Assembly: GCA_035546335.1 (NCBI GenBank)
Contig: DATKDP010000072.1
Location: forward strand, 1-13,591
Origin: DATKDP01 sp035546335
Lineage (GTDB): Bacteria; Acidobacteriota; Thermoanaerobaculia; Gp7-AA8
Reading direction: 5' to 3'
DNA length: 13,591 bases
In this document: one piece after another, positions 7,007 through 13,591 of the stretch
Numbering within the stretch: position 1 is the first letter of the stretch
Layout: each line of letters opens with the position of its first letter
Translations under genes and position numbers: made by a program
The notes under the pieces: model-generated
Seen by the model: only the letters and a program-made list of their open reading frames with translations
Database searches by the model: none
Told to the model about the DNA's origin: nothing

Positions 7007-7020
7007 CAGCGCGCGCGCTG
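7007..7020. repeat. 14-bp GC palindrome in the gap 6869-7111
   Basis: CAGCGCGCGCGCTG is a perfect palindrome. It is the clearest structure in the 243-nt gap between the DUF2335 gene and the amidase gene. The gap holds no convincing gene or terminator. Confidence 0.3.
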
Positions 7021-7111
7021 AAAAGGCTCGGGGTGACAGGCTGGATGACATCTTGCACGAGAAGCTCACAACGGACACGAAATTCCGGCAAGTGTACTAA
7101 GCTTCGGTGTC

Positions 7112-8833
7112 ATGAAATGCCGACTGCTTCTCCTGCTGGTCACGTTTGCATTACCCGCCTGCGTCACCGCACCGCAGCCTCCCGCGCAGCCCGCACCCCA
7201 GGCACCCTTCGACGTCGTCGAGGCGACGATCCCCGAGATGCAGCGGGCGATGGCGGAAGGCCGCCTGACGGCGCGCGAGCTGGCCGTGTTGCATCTCATA
7301 CGCATCGCGAAGCACGAAGATCAGCTGAACGCGGTGATGAGGGTGAATTCGAGAGTGCTCGAGGAAGCAGACGAGCGCGATCGCGAGCGCGCGGCCGGAC
7401 GAGTGCGCGGGCCGCTGCACGGCATTCCGATCGCGCTGAAGGACAACATTCATACGACCGGAATTTCGACCACCGGCGGAGCACTCGCGTTCGCCGGTTT
7501 CACGCCGCCATACGAAGCGACGCTCGTGAAGAACCTCCGCGACGCCGGCGCCGTCATCATCGCCAAGACCGGCATGACCGAGCTCGCCAACTGGGTCGCC
7601 GGCCCGCCGACTCCGATGCCCGGCAACTACAATGCGATCCACGGTTACGGCATGAATCCCTACGATCCTCGCCGCGACCCGCGTGAGGCGACCTCCGATG
7701 GACGTCCTGCACTCACTGTCGCCGGATCGAGCTCCGGGATCGGCACCGCCGCCAGCTTCTGGGCCGCGAACGTCGGCACCGAGACGTCGGGCTCGATTCT
7801 CAGCCCGGCGAATCAGAACATGCTCGCGGCGATCAAGCCGACCGTCGGCCGCGTCAGCCGCTACGGCATCATCCCGATCACCGCGGACCAGGACACTGCG
7901 GGTCCGTTGGCGCGCACGGTCACCGACGCCGCCATTCTTCTCGGCGCGCTGGAAGGAGCAACACCCGATCCATCCGACGCGGCGACGGCTCGCTGCGCTC
8001 CTCCTCCCGGCGGCGACTACATGCAGTTTCTCAGAGCGGATGGACTCCGCGGCGCGCGCATCGGCATCCCACGCGCCTTTTTCTACGAAGCGCTCACCCC
8101 TCCCGGCGCGGAGCGTCCCCGGGGAGGGCTCAACGACGAACAACGGCGCGTGATGGACCAGGCGATCGCGGTGTTGAAGGAGCAGGGTGCCGAGCTCGTC
8201 GACCCGGCGAACATCCCGAGCATCGTCGCGACCGATCCCGGCGACAACCTCCTTCTCTGGGGACTCTGCGCCGGGGCGAACGACGTGCATGGGAAGGACG
8301 AGCATTGCTCGGTCGTCTTCAAGTACGGGATGAAGCGCGACTTCAACCTCTGGCTCGCCTCACTCGGAGACTCCGCTCCGGTGAAGTCGCTGACCGAGCT
8401 TCGCGAGTGGAATCTCGCTCATCAGAAGGGAGGAGCGGTCAAGTACGGCCAGTCGCTTCTCGACATCTCCGACGAGATGGACGTGGCACGCGATCGATCG
8501 CGCTACGAAGCGGATCGCTCAAAGGATCTCCGTCTTGCGGCAACCAGCGGAATCGATGCGACGATGGCCGAGCACCGCCTCGATGCACTACTTTTCCCTG
8601 GGCCGTTCGGCGCCGCGATCTCGGCCAAGCCGGGATATCCGACGGTCATGGTGCCGTTCGGCACGGTTCCCAACAACCCTACGCCGCCGTTCCCCGGCGG
8701 GTTCGATGCAAGACCATCGCCGTACGGAGTGAGCTTCGCCGGACTCGCCTGCAGCGAGCCGAAGCTTCTCGCGATCGCCTACGCGTTCGAACAGGCGACC
8801 CGCAAGCGCATGACCCCTCCGGGATTCGAGTGA
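7112..8833 (+). CDS. Amidase signature family lipoprotein
   Basis: This 573-residue enzyme cleaves amide bonds (substrate unknown). The first 17 residues form a lipoprotein signal peptide, with lipobox LPAC and lipidated C17, followed by a Pro/Ala/Gln linker, so it should sit on the outer face of a membrane. The amidase-signature fold covers about 35-565. The Ser-cisSer-Lys triad is present: K110 in GIPIALKDNI, the cis-serine S207 in AGSSSGIGTAA, and nucleophile S228 in GTETSGSILSPA. Motifs such as GAVIIAKTGMTELAN (146-160) and AAIKPTVGRVSRYGIIPITADQDT-like text are typical of the peptide-amidase/GatA-like branch. Start ATG 7112 is fixed by the signal peptide although the Shine-Dalgarno is weak. 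A strong inverted repeat begins 7 nt after the stop and could end the transcript. No operon partner is obvious. Confidence 0.93.
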   Translation: MKCRLLLLLVTFALPACVTAPQPPAQPAPQAPFDVVEATIPEMQRAMAEGRLTARELAVLHLIRIAKHEDQLNAVMRVNSRVLEEADERDRERAAGRVRGPLHGIPIALKDNIHTTGISTTGGALAFAGFTPPYEATLVKNLRDAGAVIIAKTGMTELANWVAGPPTPMPGNYNAIHGYGMNPYDPRRDPREATSDGRPALTVAGSSSGIGTAASFWAANVGTETSGSILSPANQNMLAAIKPTVGRVSRYGIIPITADQDTAGPLARTVTDAAILLGALEGATPDPSDAATARCAPPPGGDYMQFLRADGLRGARIGIPRAFFYEALTPPGAERPRGGLNDEQRRVMDQAIAVLKEQGAELVDPANIPSIVATDPGDNLLLWGLCAGANDVHGKDEHCSVVFKYGMKRDFNLWLASLGDSAPVKSLTELREWNLAHQKGGAVKYGQSLLDISDEMDVARDRSRYEADRSKDLRLAATSGIDATMAEHRLDALLFPGPFGAAISAKPGYPTVMVPFGTVPNNPTPPFPGGFDARPSPYGVSFAGLACSEPKLLAIAYAFEQATRKRMTPPGFE

Positions 8834-8840
8834 AGCACGA

Positions 8841-8952
8841 GGGAGAGCGGGCGTCCCGCGCCCGCCCCCGTGACATGTTGCAGACACAGACCGTTGCCGA
8901 TCCTTCGCGATCCGCCACTTCCGAGGGCGGGCGCGGGACGCCCGCTCTCCCC
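8841..8952. repeat. MITE-like element with 27-bp perfect inverted repeats
   Basis: The arm at 8841-8867 (starting GGGAGAGCGGGCGTCCCGCG) is perfectly reverse-complementary to 8926-8952, with two further pairs after one mismatch. The middle, about 52 nt, is non-coding. The whole unit of about 112 bp fills most of the gap between the amidase and DinB genes. Terminal inverted repeats without a coding region fit a miniature inverted-repeat transposable element or a large REP-type unit. I could not find a clear target-site duplication. As RNA it would form a very stable stem and probably insulates the two genes. Confidence 0.8.
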
Positions 8953-8975
8953 CGGTAGCAAAGGAGACGCACATC

Positions 8976-9491
8976 ATGACCTCTGAGAGCCTTGCCTCGG
9001 TCTATCTGGAAACGGCGACGCGAAGCTTTCGCGGTCTCAAAACACTCGCCGAGAAAGCGATTGCACAGCTCGGCGACGACGAGCTCCATCAGGCGCCCGA
9101 CCCGGAGTCGAACAGCGTGGCGGTCCTGATGAATCACATCAGCGGAAATCTGCTGTCGCGATGGACGGATTTTCTGTCGACGGACGGCGAGAAGCCCGAT
9201 CGAGACCGCGATGGGGAGTTCGTCGATGCGGGGAGCTCGCGCGAGCAACTCCTCGACCGGTGGGCTGCGGGATGGAAGGTTCTCCTCGATACGCTGGCTA
9301 CTCTGGGCGAGGACGATCTTCTGAAGACGGTGACGATCCGAGGCGAACCGCACACCGTCGTCCTCGCCATCGAGCGCCAGGTCGTCCACTATGCCTACCA
9401 CGCCGGTCAGATCGTCTACCTGGCCAAACAGATCCGATCCGCTGATTGGAAGAATCTGTCGATCCCGAAGCAGCGCCCGGAGGACGCGTGA
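8976..9491 (+). CDS. DinB-like protein (DUF1572 type)
   Basis: This 171-residue protein is predicted to be a four-helix bundle of the DinB/YfiT superfamily. ATG 8976 has AAAGGAG about 9 nt ahead. The presumed metal-binding histidine triad is visible: H54 in VLMNHISGNLLSRW, and H138 and H142 in VVHYAYHAGQIVYLAKQI. The RDGEF stretch near 78-82 and the late 'QIVYLAKQI' helix are typical of DUF1572 members. Related DinB-fold proteins use the metal for thiol-dependent transferase or isomerase reactions (bacillithiol or mycothiol), but the reaction of DUF1572 is not known. Length is complete. It stands alone between two repeat elements. Confidence 0.88.
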   Translation: MTSESLASVYLETATRSFRGLKTLAEKAIAQLGDDELHQAPDPESNSVAVLMNHISGNLLSRWTDFLSTDGEKPDRDRDGEFVDAGSSREQLLDRWAAGWKVLLDTLATLGEDDLLKTVTIRGEPHTVVLAIERQVVHYAYHAGQIVYLAKQIRSADWKNLSIPKQRPEDA

Positions 9492-9508
9492 GCACACCTC
9501 ACTTGCCC

Positions 9509-9605
9509 GTGACCGACGACACACTGAACCACTGCCAGCTCTCTCCCCTGCGCCATGTGGCCGAAGATTCCGATCTTCGGCCCGGTGACTGACGACACAG
9601 TGACC
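9509..9605 (+). repeat. Repeat mosaic: hairpin copy 2 flanked by 21-nt direct repeats
   Basis: GGCCGAAGAT at 9559-9568 pairs with ATCTTCGGCC at 9573-9582 and is the same hairpin as at 3156-3179, on the other strand. It is flanked by two related 21-22 nt units, GTGACCGACGACACACTGAA at 9509-9528 and GTGACTGACGACACAGTGAC at 9585-9604. A third partial echo (GTGACTCGAGACTTGCCCG) follows near 9629-9647. It begins soon after the DinB stop, mirroring copy 1, which follows the GH15 stop. The rest of 9492-9767 holds no gene. Confidence 0.75.
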
Positions 9606-9721
9606 GATCGGCGACGATCCAAACCCTGGTGACTCGAGACTTGCCCGCATTCGTTCTCTCGCCGGCGTGACGGAATTCACCTCCCATGCCGCGTCACGGA
9701 CCGGCCGCAGACCACCACGTA

Positions 9722-9750
9722 TTACAATCGGTTACAGTTACGACTATGAT
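9722..9750 (+). promoter_or_regulatory. Possible sigma70-type promoter of the peptidase operon
   Basis: TTACAA (9722-9727), a 17-nt spacer and TATGAT (9745-9750) give a good -10 (5 of 6) and a weak -35 (3 of 6). Transcription would start near 9757, only about 11 nt before ATG 9768, where no Shine-Dalgarno is seen; this would make the leader very short. Confidence 0.4.
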
Positions 9751-9767
9751 CTGATCATTCTCGTGCC

Positions 9768-12455
9768 ATGACCGTGTCCACTCGCTCGCATTTGCCATCC
9801 ACCGGGCTCGCTCTGGCCCTCTTCCTCCTCGCCCTCGCAATGAACGTCGAGAGCGCCGAGAGCAAGCCGCGTCCGATCTCATCCGCCGAGCGCGCCGCGG
9901 TGCAGTTTGCCGCCGAGTATCTCGCCGAGGGGCCGGAAGCGTTCCTTCGTGTGATGGCGGCCGATTCGCCGATCGCTCGGCTGCCGCACGCCGAAGCGCT
10001 CGCCGAGATCGAAGTGCGGGCGGGCCCGCGCGAGGGGGCGACGTGGCAGCTTCTCACCGTCGTCCCTGCGCTTGCCGACTCGGCGGCCGCATTCAGCATC
10101 AACTTCCCTTCCGGGATCGACGAGACGCTGATCATCGGACTGATTCGCGAAGGCGATGGCCACCGGATCGGCTCTCTTCGCATTCTGGCGGAGGCGGTCG
10201 AGCGGAAGGGGACGGCATCACGCGACGACCCCGCGAAATTGCCCGAGCGACGGGAGCATCGTACGCCGGCGACGATTCTGCCCCTCGGGATGCTTGGATT
10301 CGCCATCGCCGCCGCCGGCCCGTTGCTTCGCCGGCGATCATCAGGCGCCGCTTCCTCTCTGATGCTCTCGGGAGGGCTGATCGTTTTCGCCGCGCTGGCT
10401 CTCGAGACGCGAGCCGTTCTCGCCGATCGATCGGCACCGCCAGTCGCCACAAAGGCCGGCGAGAACGACTGGAAGATCGGACGCCTGCTTCCACTCCGCC
10501 ATTCTCTCTGCGTCGGTGGCCAGAGGGACGAATCGAAGCCGCAGGGATCGAGCCCGCTGGAGCGCAACGTGGCGGCGCTCTGGACTGCGCAGCTCGACCT
10601 GCAGGAGATGCGCGTCGACGCGGTGGAAAAGGCGCTGCGATCGTTCCCGTCGCCCTCCGATGTACCGCTCGCCGAGATTCTGCGAGCCCGACTCGCCTTC
10701 TTCCGCTCGCGCGAGGTCGACACGGTCATCGCCTACGAGCGGGCGATCAACCTGGGACCGGGACGCGACGCGCTCTGGTACGAAGCGGCACAGGCCTTCA
10801 GCATTCTCGGTTTCGAGAATCGCTCGATGGGATATCTCGAGCGCAGCGCGCGCATCGGCTCGCGCGAATCGGATGTCCATTACACGCTGGCGGTTCTCGA
10901 AGCGATGAAGCAGCGCACCGACCCCGCCGAGCTGCATCTGCGGAAGGCGTGGTCGCTCAAGCCGGTCGAGCGCGCGGCGCTGCTGCGCGTTCCATTCCTC
11001 TGGGATGTGCTTCGCAAGGGATACCTCGCGACGGCCGTTCGGATCAGCAGTGCCGAGGAGCCGGTGGTCCGATCTTCGAAACTGTCGAGCGATCCGCTGC
11101 TGCTGCCGGCGCAGGCCGAAAGCAGAGTCGCGGGTGAGTTTCTCCACGTCCGCATCGACGAGCAGGAGCTTCTCGTCCCGGGCGGTGCCCCATTCGCTCC
11201 GCGGTCGACGACCGTCCTCGACGCCGTACGCTGGGCGAGGCTGGAGGAAGAGCGTGCGCTGTCGGACGTTCCTCAACTGCTGGAGTCGGCCGGCTCGTCC
11301 GGCGGCCTGACCCAGCCTCTTCTGCGACGCCGGATCGAACGGGCGGCCGAGGCGCTGGCAGCACGGAACCGATGGAATGATCTTCTGTCGTTGACGGCGA
11401 GCCTTTCGCCGCTCGCGGAGAACGTTCCTTCCGAGCTGCTCTTTCTCCGCGGAACGGCACTCAAGCGGACGAAGGATGTGGCGGGGGCGCGAAGGCTCTT
11501 CACGGAGATGGCGTCGAGCCCCGCCGTGCACCGCAAGTCGGATGCGCACGAGCTGTGGCAGATCGGAGAGCAGCTCGCTGCAGTCGGAAGCTACGAGCAG
11601 GCGATCCGGGTGATGGAGCGGGCGTCGACGATTCGCGAGATCCCCTTCATCGACGAGCGAATCCGGCAGATCTCGATGAACCAGAGACTGGCCCATTCCT
11701 ACTCCGCGCACCCGACCGAGCATTTCGAGATTCACTATCCCACCGACGTCGGACGGATCTTCGCGGTCGGCATCGGCAGGGTCCTCGAGGCGGAGTTGAA
11801 GCGTCTGCGGGCGCACGTTCCGGTGGCTTCCCTCGATCGGATCATCGTCAACATCGTCTGGTGGGACGAGTTTCGCTCCACCTACACCGGGTCCGATTTC
11901 ATCCTCGGGTTTTATGACGGCAAGATCACGCTGCCCTTCGCCGGTGTCGGTGGATTCCCGCCACCGGTGGTCGCCATTCTTTCGCACGAGCTGACGCACG
12001 CGCTGATCGCTCAGGCGACCAACGACCAGGCGCCCCGCTGGTTTCAGGAGGGCGTTGCGCAACGACACGAGATGCTCGAGTACTCACCGAACGCGCTGAA
12101 CATGTACGACGACGATGCTCTGATCTCGCTCTCGCTCCTCGACGCGGCGATCGAAGGCTCGGCCGATCCTGCGATCATCCAGGAAGCCTACATCGAGGCG
12201 CAGACGGTGGTCCGCTACATCGAGGCGGAGTACGGCAGCTCGGCGATCGCGAAGATGCTAGCATCCTTCCGCAGCGGCGCGCGGACCGACGAGGCGATCT
12301 CGCAGCTCACCGGAAAGAACACGGCGGCCTTCGATCTCGCGATGCGCGAATGGGGGCGGCGCGGCGGCGCCAAGGTTTTCGTCAACCCACCACCGATCCG
12401 ATACGACGCGGAGCTCGACAGGATCCTCCGTTTCAGCGCCACGGAGGGAGAATGA
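9768..12455 (+). CDS. Membrane TPR protein with C-terminal peptidase MA-like gluzincin domain
   Basis: This 895-residue protein starts at ATG 9768. A hydrophobic signal or anchor lies at about 13-31. A soluble domain follows (about 35-145), then two TM helices at about 167-187 and 195-215. The remainder is helical and TPR-like (clear around 260-400 and again about 560-625). The C-terminal part (from about 660, with FEIHYP) is a peptidase MA-like zinc metalloprotease: H740-E741-L-T-H744 in SHELTHALI, with third ligand E761 in WFQEGVAQ. Metal ligands and catalytic Glu are intact, so it is probably active, outside the cytoplasm if the N-terminus is a signal peptide. Substrate is unknown; such TPR-gluzincin fusions are known in Acidobacteriota-like genomes. 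Its stop overlaps the next start (ATGA). Confidence 0.88.
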   Translation: MTVSTRSHLPSTGLALALFLLALAMNVESAESKPRPISSAERAAVQFAAEYLAEGPEAFLRVMAADSPIARLPHAEALAEIEVRAGPREGATWQLLTVVPALADSAAAFSINFPSGIDETLIIGLIREGDGHRIGSLRILAEAVERKGTASRDDPAKLPERREHRTPATILPLGMLGFAIAAAGPLLRRRSSGAASSLMLSGGLIVFAALALETRAVLADRSAPPVATKAGENDWKIGRLLPLRHSLCVGGQRDESKPQGSSPLERNVAALWTAQLDLQEMRVDAVEKALRSFPSPSDVPLAEILRARLAFFRSREVDTVIAYERAINLGPGRDALWYEAAQAFSILGFENRSMGYLERSARIGSRESDVHYTLAVLEAMKQRTDPAELHLRKAWSLKPVERAALLRVPFLWDVLRKGYLATAVRISSAEEPVVRSSKLSSDPLLLPAQAESRVAGEFLHVRIDEQELLVPGGAPFAPRSTTVLDAVRWARLEEERALSDVPQLLESAGSSGGLTQPLLRRRIERAAEALAARNRWNDLLSLTASLSPLAENVPSELLFLRGTALKRTKDVAGARRLFTEMASSPAVHRKSDAHELWQIGEQLAAVGSYEQAIRVMERASTIREIPFIDERIRQISMNQRLAHSYSAHPTEHFEIHYPTDVGRIFAVGIGRVLEAELKRLRAHVPVASLDRIIVNIVWWDEFRSTYTGSDFILGFYDGKITLPFAGVGGFPPPVVAILSHELTHALIAQATNDQAPRWFQEGVAQRHEMLEYSPNALNMYDDDALISLSLLDAAIEGSADPAIIQEAYIEAQTVVRYIEAEYGSSAIAKMLASFRSGARTDEAISQLTGKNTAAFDLAMREWGRRGGAKVFVNPPPIRYDAELDRILRFSATEGE

Positions 12456-12895
12456 GCGCGATGCTCGAGGTCGCCCCGCTGGCGCTCGCGACGGCGGTCG
12501 TCGCGCTGTTGCAGTGGTCGGCCTTCGCCGCGATCGCCCTGCGCAGCCGCGAACCGATCCCGAAATCGGGAACTCGATCATCGGATCGCAATCTGCTGAT
12601 CAGCAGTGCCGTCGGTCTCGCCCTCTGGTGCGGCGCGTTCGGCTCGGAGCTCTTCCGCCCCGAGGCGAAGGCGGAGGTCGCTGCGGCATCGATTGCGGGG
12701 CGCGTCGAGGGGACCGGCACCTGCGCCTCCGTGGAGATCGGAATGACCGCCGAGCAGGTGCGCACACTTCTCGGAGACCCGAGTGGCGTGAGCGACGTCG
12801 CGGCAATTCGCGGTCCCGGCGCCGAGCTCTGGCGATACGACGACTCCCGCTGCTCGCTCTACGTCGTCGACGGCAAGGTCGAGTACATCGAGTAG
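12452..12895 (+). CDS. Two-TM protein with BamE/SmpA-like C-terminal domain
   Basis: This 147-residue protein starts at ATG 12452, which overlaps the upstream stop (ATGA); GGAGGGAGA just before it is a strong Shine-Dalgarno and rejects longer in-frame starts. TM helices lie at about 8-30 and 48-66. The C-terminal part (about 86-147) reads CASVEIGMTAEQVRTLLGDP, then ELWRYDD and LYVVDGKVEYIE. The 'IGMTxxQVxxLLGxP ... WxY ... xxxDGKV' pattern is that of the SmpA/OmlA/BamE-like fold, a small envelope domain. Unlike true BamE there is no lipobox, and the domain is tethered by two helices. Two cysteines (C91, C134) flank the domain and could form a disulfide if it faces the periplasm. It probably works with the TPR/gluzincin protein; the partner role is inferred from coupling only. 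Confidence 0.82.
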   Translation: MSAMLEVAPLALATAVVALLQWSAFAAIALRSREPIPKSGTRSSDRNLLISSAVGLALWCGAFGSELFRPEAKAEVAAASIAGRVEGTGTCASVEIGMTAEQVRTLLGDPSGVSDVAAIRGPGAELWRYDDSRCSLYVVDGKVEYIE

Positions 12896-12920
12896 AGGCT
12901 GGGAGCGCAAGTCATCCAGA

Positions 12921-13083
12921 AGGGATGCAAGGATTCCAGCCGGTGGTGGAGCGAAGAGGGCACCACCGGAAGCGAAGGAGCGAATGTTCCACCAACGTCG
13001 CACCCCGAACGGGGGTGCGAGGAAGACCGGCCATCCCAGCCCTTCGGGCGGCAACCGGCACATTGGTATCGCCTCGCATCCCT
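12921..13083. repeat. Structured intergenic repeat with nested hairpins
   Basis: An outer inverted repeat (AGGGATGCAAGG at 12921-12932 against CCTCGCATCCCT at 13072-13083, 11 of 12) encloses two perfect 9-bp hairpins: 12940-12948 with 12961-12969 (CCGGTGGTG/CACCACCGG), and 12998-13006 with 13012-13020 (TCGCACCCC/GGGGTGCGA). From memory, very similar GC-rich text occurs repeatedly between genes in several soil bacterial phyla and creates spurious ORFs; I cannot check this here. No real gene lies in 12896-13096. The element directly abuts the end of the toxin remnant. Confidence 0.75.
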
Positions 13084-13096
13084 GAGGGGCAGCGTA

Positions 13097-13183
13097 CACG
13101 AGTGTGCCACGATTCAGCCACCATCGAGACGCGGTTCGAATCAGCCGTTGGGCGGTCGGAACGACAACGAGCCGCGGTTTCAA
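13097..13183 (-). pseudogene. ParE/RelE-type toxin, N-terminal remnant
   Basis: On the minus strand a TTG at 13183-13181 overlaps the antitoxin's TGA (TTGA). It opens a frame reading LKPRLVVVPTAQRLIRTASR, then WWLNRGTLV. This matches the first helices of ParE-family toxins ('xxVxxxPxAxxxIxxAxxWWxxNR'). After about 29 codons the frame runs into the structured repeat, and the ~65 remaining toxin residues, including the catalytic or gyrase-contacting parts, are missing. So the toxin is broken and the antitoxin is left orphaned. The assignment rests on a short stretch plus the antitoxin-toxin overlap. Confidence 0.6.
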
Positions 13184-13398
13184 TTCGAACGGAGTTCCTC
13201 GAGGAACTGCCAACCGTCGACACCTTCACCACGATTCGCCTCGTCGATCGCTGCCGACAGTTCCTGTCTCTGTTTCTCGGAGAGTTTCAGCGCCTCTGCA
13301 GGTTCTCGGACGACAACTGTGACCGTCGACCCTTCTTCGAGCATCCCCTCAGGAATGTCGAGGCGCCCGTCCACGACCTTGGCAGACAGAATCTTCAT
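13180..13398 (-). CDS. Antitoxin, MazE/AbrB-like N-terminus (orphaned)
   Basis: This 72-residue protein starts at ATG 13398. Residues 1-32 (MKILSAKVVDGRLDIPEGML, then EEGSTVTVVV) form the beta-rich swapped-hairpin type N-terminus common in small antitoxins, which binds operator DNA. The C-terminal half (LSEKQRQELSAAIDEANRGE, then WQFLEELR) is an acidic helical tail of the sort that wraps around a ParE/RelE toxin. The toxin start overlaps its stop, but that toxin is truncated, so the protein has no intact partner in the window. Expression is likely autoregulated as in related modules; a perfect AGAATTCT palindrome lies 4 nt upstream of its start. Codons and composition resemble the neighbours. 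Confidence 0.82.
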   Translation of the reverse strand: MKILSAKVVDGRLDIPEGMLEEGSTVTVVVREPAEALKLSEKQRQELSAAIDEANRGEGVDGWQFLEELRSN

Positions 13399-13401
13399 TC
13401 G

Positions 13402-13409
13402 AGAATTCT
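13402..13409. promoter_or_regulatory. Small palindrome upstream of the antitoxin start, possible operator
   Basis: AGAATTCT is an 8-bp perfect palindrome just upstream of the antitoxin ATG. Antitoxins of this class usually bind palindromes at their own promoter. It is short, so chance is a real possibility. The rest of 13410-13591 shows no gene; a 6-bp inverted repeat (AGCCGC/GCGGCT, 13429-13434 and 13452-13457) encloses ATAACGGTTGAG. Confidence 0.25.
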
Positions 13410-13591
13410 ACCTGAGTTTGGGGTGCCGAGCCGCATAACGGTTGAGGCTGAGCGGCTAGTGTGGTGTGTCGCAAATAGCCATGCATTATTCGGTGCGATG
13501 CAGGTCCGATGGCGAGCCGCCGCGACGCAGGCGATGCGGTGTCATCGTTGAGGAGCGGGGGCGAAGCAAGCGGGCCTGCAGCGTGCTGAAG

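Noticed and set aside
7019..7040. GAAAAGGCTCGGGGTGACAGG as a fifth copy of the GGGTCACACC repeat
   Set aside because: Similarity is limited to the GAAAAG and GGTGAC ends with a different centre; probably chance.
7151..8305. 384-codon minus-strand open frame opposite the amidase gene
   Set aside because: Shadow of the amidase, whose catalytic triad and lipobox are intact.
10341..12068. 575-codon minus-strand open frame within the TPR/gluzincin gene
   Set aside because: Arg-rich translation without motifs; the plus strand encodes intact HELTH...E metal ligands and a signal sequence.
12912..13232. Minus-strand 106-codon frame through the structured repeat and toxin remnant
   Set aside because: The frame is kept open by the GC-rich repeat; such repeat-born ORFs are a common annotation artefact.
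1..13591. CRISPR arrays, tRNA and rRNA genes
   Set aside because: No regularly spaced 24-40 nt direct repeats with unique spacers, no tRNA cloverleaf arms and no rRNA signature were seen; the 39-nt period at 5191-5262 has only two units.

Overview
The window is a GC-rich (roughly 60-68% in sampled stretches) bacterial chromosomal segment. It combines a Pkn-type kinase fused to a TolB/FlgO-like and TPR tail, a large membrane TPR/gluzincin protein, a DUF1572-type DinB protein and many dispersed intergenic palindromes. That mix resembles Acidobacteriota or a similar soil or metagenomic lineage. This is an inference from gene style; there is no rRNA or other marker gene here. No tRNA, rRNA, CRISPR array or complete insertion sequence was seen.

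Layout. (1) 1-426: 3' end of a probable MNT/DUF6036-like nucleotidyltransferase and, 3 nt later, a 71-residue partner, which looks like a two-gene toxin-antitoxin-style pair cut by the window edge. (2) 666-4980, minus strand: a GH15 glucoamylase/trehalase-like enzyme followed by a Ser/Thr kinase, separated by a hairpin repeat. (3) 4981-5581: a repeat-rich stretch with four copies of a GGGTCACACC-type repeat and the decayed 5' end of a thiamine-pyrophosphate enzyme gene. (4) 5582-6016: a PPC/DUF296 protein. (5) 6156-6868: an AT-richer two-gene cassette, a small unknown protein overlapping a DUF2335 two-TM membrane protein; this is the best candidate for an undescribed accessory system. (6) 7112-9491: a lipoprotein amidase, a MITE-like 27-bp inverted repeat, and a DinB/DUF1572 protein. 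(7) 9492-9767: a repeat mosaic carrying a second copy of the hairpin found at 3156, then a possible promoter. (8) 9768-12895: a translationally coupled pair, an 895-residue TPR/peptidase-MA-like membrane protein and a two-TM protein with a BamE/SmpA-like tail. (9) 12896-13591: a structured repeat of about 160 bp that cuts off a ParE-like toxin remnant, then an intact MazE/AbrB-like antitoxin on the minus strand.

Together the window shows ordinary metabolic and envelope genes interleaved with accessory modules (three toxin-antitoxin-like or accessory pairs) and at least four different intergenic repeat families, with gene decay next to the repeats. Functional links between neighbours are only clear for the overlapping pairs (6156/6404, 9768/12452, 1/211 and the antitoxin/toxin remnant).
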